From Crossiella sp. CA-258035 (lineage in GTDB: Bacteria; Actinomycetota; Actinomycetes; Mycobacteriales; Pseudonocardiaceae): 64,000 nt of DNA. The position numbers and the translations under genes were made by a program. The notes below the pieces were generated by a model. It was not told the DNA's origin, searched no databases, and saw nothing but the letters and a program-made list of their open reading frames with translations. Location: the NCBI RefSeq assembly GCF_030064675.1, contig NZ_CP116413.1:219001-283000 (forward strand), read 5' to 3'. Below are positions 63,302 through 64,000 of the stretch, piece after piece. Numbering within the stretch: the first letter of the stretch is position 1; every line of letters begins with the position of its first letter.

Positions 63302-64000
63302 TCAGTCCACAGTTTCCGTGTCCCGGTGTGCCTTGCTCCGGCGCACCAGCATCAGCGCGGCCAGCAGCGCGGCCAGCGCGGAGGCCACCAGCACCGCGGC
63401 CTTGGCCACCTCGGCCTCGGCCGGTGGCAGCGCCAGCTCGGCGATGAGCAGGCTCACCGTGAACCCGACCCCGCCGAGCATGGCCACCGCGGCCATGTCC
63501 CGCCAGGTCAGCTCCTCCGGTTTGCTGGCCAGCTTCAGCTTCACCGCCACGTAGGAGAAGCCGAAGATGCCCAGCAGCTTGCCCGCCAGCAGCCCGGCGA
63601 TCACCGCCAGCGCGATCGGGTCCTCGGTGAGCATCCGCAGCGCGTCCGCGCCGATCGGCACCCCGGCGGCGAAGAGCGCGAACACCGGCACCGCCAGCCC
63701 GGCCGAGTAGGGCTGCAACCGGTGCTCCAGCCGCAGCGCGGGGGCCTCGTCCTCCTCCGGGTCCGGCCGGACCCTGGTCAGCAGGCCCAGCGCCACCCCG
63801 GCGATGGTGGCGTGGATGCCGGAGGCGTGCACCGCGTACCAGGTGAGCAGGCCGATCGGCACGTACAGCCAGGAGCTGCGGATCCGCTTGTGCTGCAAGA
63901 ACGCGTACAGCGCGCAGAGCAGCAGGGCCGCGCCGAAGGCGAGCAGGTCGAACTTGGCGGTGAACCCGATCGCGATCACCGCGATGGCGCCCAGGTCGTC
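63302..64000 (-). CDS. nhaA: Na+/H+ antiporter NhaA (partial)
   Basis: C-terminal 232 residues of NhaA; the N-terminus lies outside the window. The readable part begins with DDLGAIAVIAIGFTAKFD, which contains the transport aspartates (DDLG), and continues with VHASGIHATIAGVALGLL and LGGVGFTVSLLIAELAL, both typical of NhaA helices. Exchanges Na+ for H+ in the membrane for pH and salt balance. In M. tuberculosis nhaA is likewise near marP. Confidence 0.92.
   Translation of the reverse strand, partial: DDLGAIAVIAIGFTAKFDLLAFGAALLLCALYAFLQHKRIRSSWLYVPIGLLTWYAVHASGIHATIAGVALGLLTRVRPDPEEDEAPALRLEHRLQPYSAGLAVPVFALFAAGVPIGADALRMLTEDPIALAVIAGLLAGKLLGIFGFSYVAVKLKLASKPEELTWRDMAAVAMLGGVGFTVSLLIAELALPPAEAEVAKAAVLVASALAALLAALMLVRRSKAHRDTETVD

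Overview
The window is GC-rich, actinomycete-like chromosomal DNA. Coding regions have strong G/C third-position bias, many GTG starts, WhiB and GlxR-type Crp regulators, and many genes whose start codon lies 6-8 bases after a TANNNT -10 box (leaderless transcripts). Gene order matches several blocks of the Mycobacterium tuberculosis chromosome: tyrA / tadA-associated protein / tadA; dnaX / amidase / ybaB / recR; leuA / ask / asd; and metallophosphoesterase / ponA2 / whiB4 / two Get3-like ATPases / DUF4177 / RidA / MBL / Crp / nth / thioredoxin-like / NUDIX / marP. Cell-wall genes and gene content fit a Pseudonocardiaceae-like genus; the genus itself is inferred, not shown. Nothing points to a plasmid, prophage, CRISPR array or biosynthetic cluster: this is mostly core chromosome with short accessory insertions.

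Layout. 1-4.5 kb: methyltransferase (cut by the window edge), tyrA, an M20 amidohydrolase, then the tadA pair behind a palindromic operator. 4.6-10.5 kb: CsbD, two tRNA-Ser genes, a stretch of atypical base use with a hypothetical gene and a secreted ExeM/NucH-type nuclease, MazG-like, FTCD-like. 10.5-15.5 kb: small cysteine-rich protein, SRP RNA, dnaX, amidase, ybaB, recR, P-loop kinase. 15.6-21.5 kb: complete dppABCDF-type peptide ABC transporter. 21.5-29 kb: aldolase, DedA, topoisomerase IB, leuA with a Leu-codon attenuator, a toxin-antitoxin pair, nitroreductase, mannosyltransferase. 29-38.5 kb: ask-asd, gluconokinase, SDR/TetR pair with twin operators, MFS, Fur, two DUF1707 proteins around an FMN reductase, Dps. 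38.5-47 kb: S9 peptidase, penicillin acylase, tRNA-Pro, metallophosphoesterase, YqeY, class A PBP. 47-64 kb: WhiB, Get3-like ATPases, RidA, an inserted group (TPR protein, Gfo/Idh oxidoreductase, membrane protein), NUDIX, MBL, a second beta-clamp-like gene, MFS, Crp, nth, thioredoxin-like, CoA pyrophosphatase, marP, holin-like protein, and nhaA (cut by the window edge).

How the genes fit together. Amino-acid synthesis (tyrA, leuA, ask, asd) sits beside peptide uptake (dpp) and peptide or acylamino turnover (M20, S9). DNA maintenance genes (dnaX, ybaB, recR, nth, topoisomerase IB) and envelope genes (amidase, PBP, marP, mannosyltransferase) are interleaved with redox and stress genes (WhiB, Crp, Fur, Dps, thioredoxin-like). 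The most notable non-gene signals are a 13-base palindrome, GTCCACTGTGGAC, found five times and mostly inside genes; a leucine attenuator before leuA; and several palindromic operators placed on promoters.
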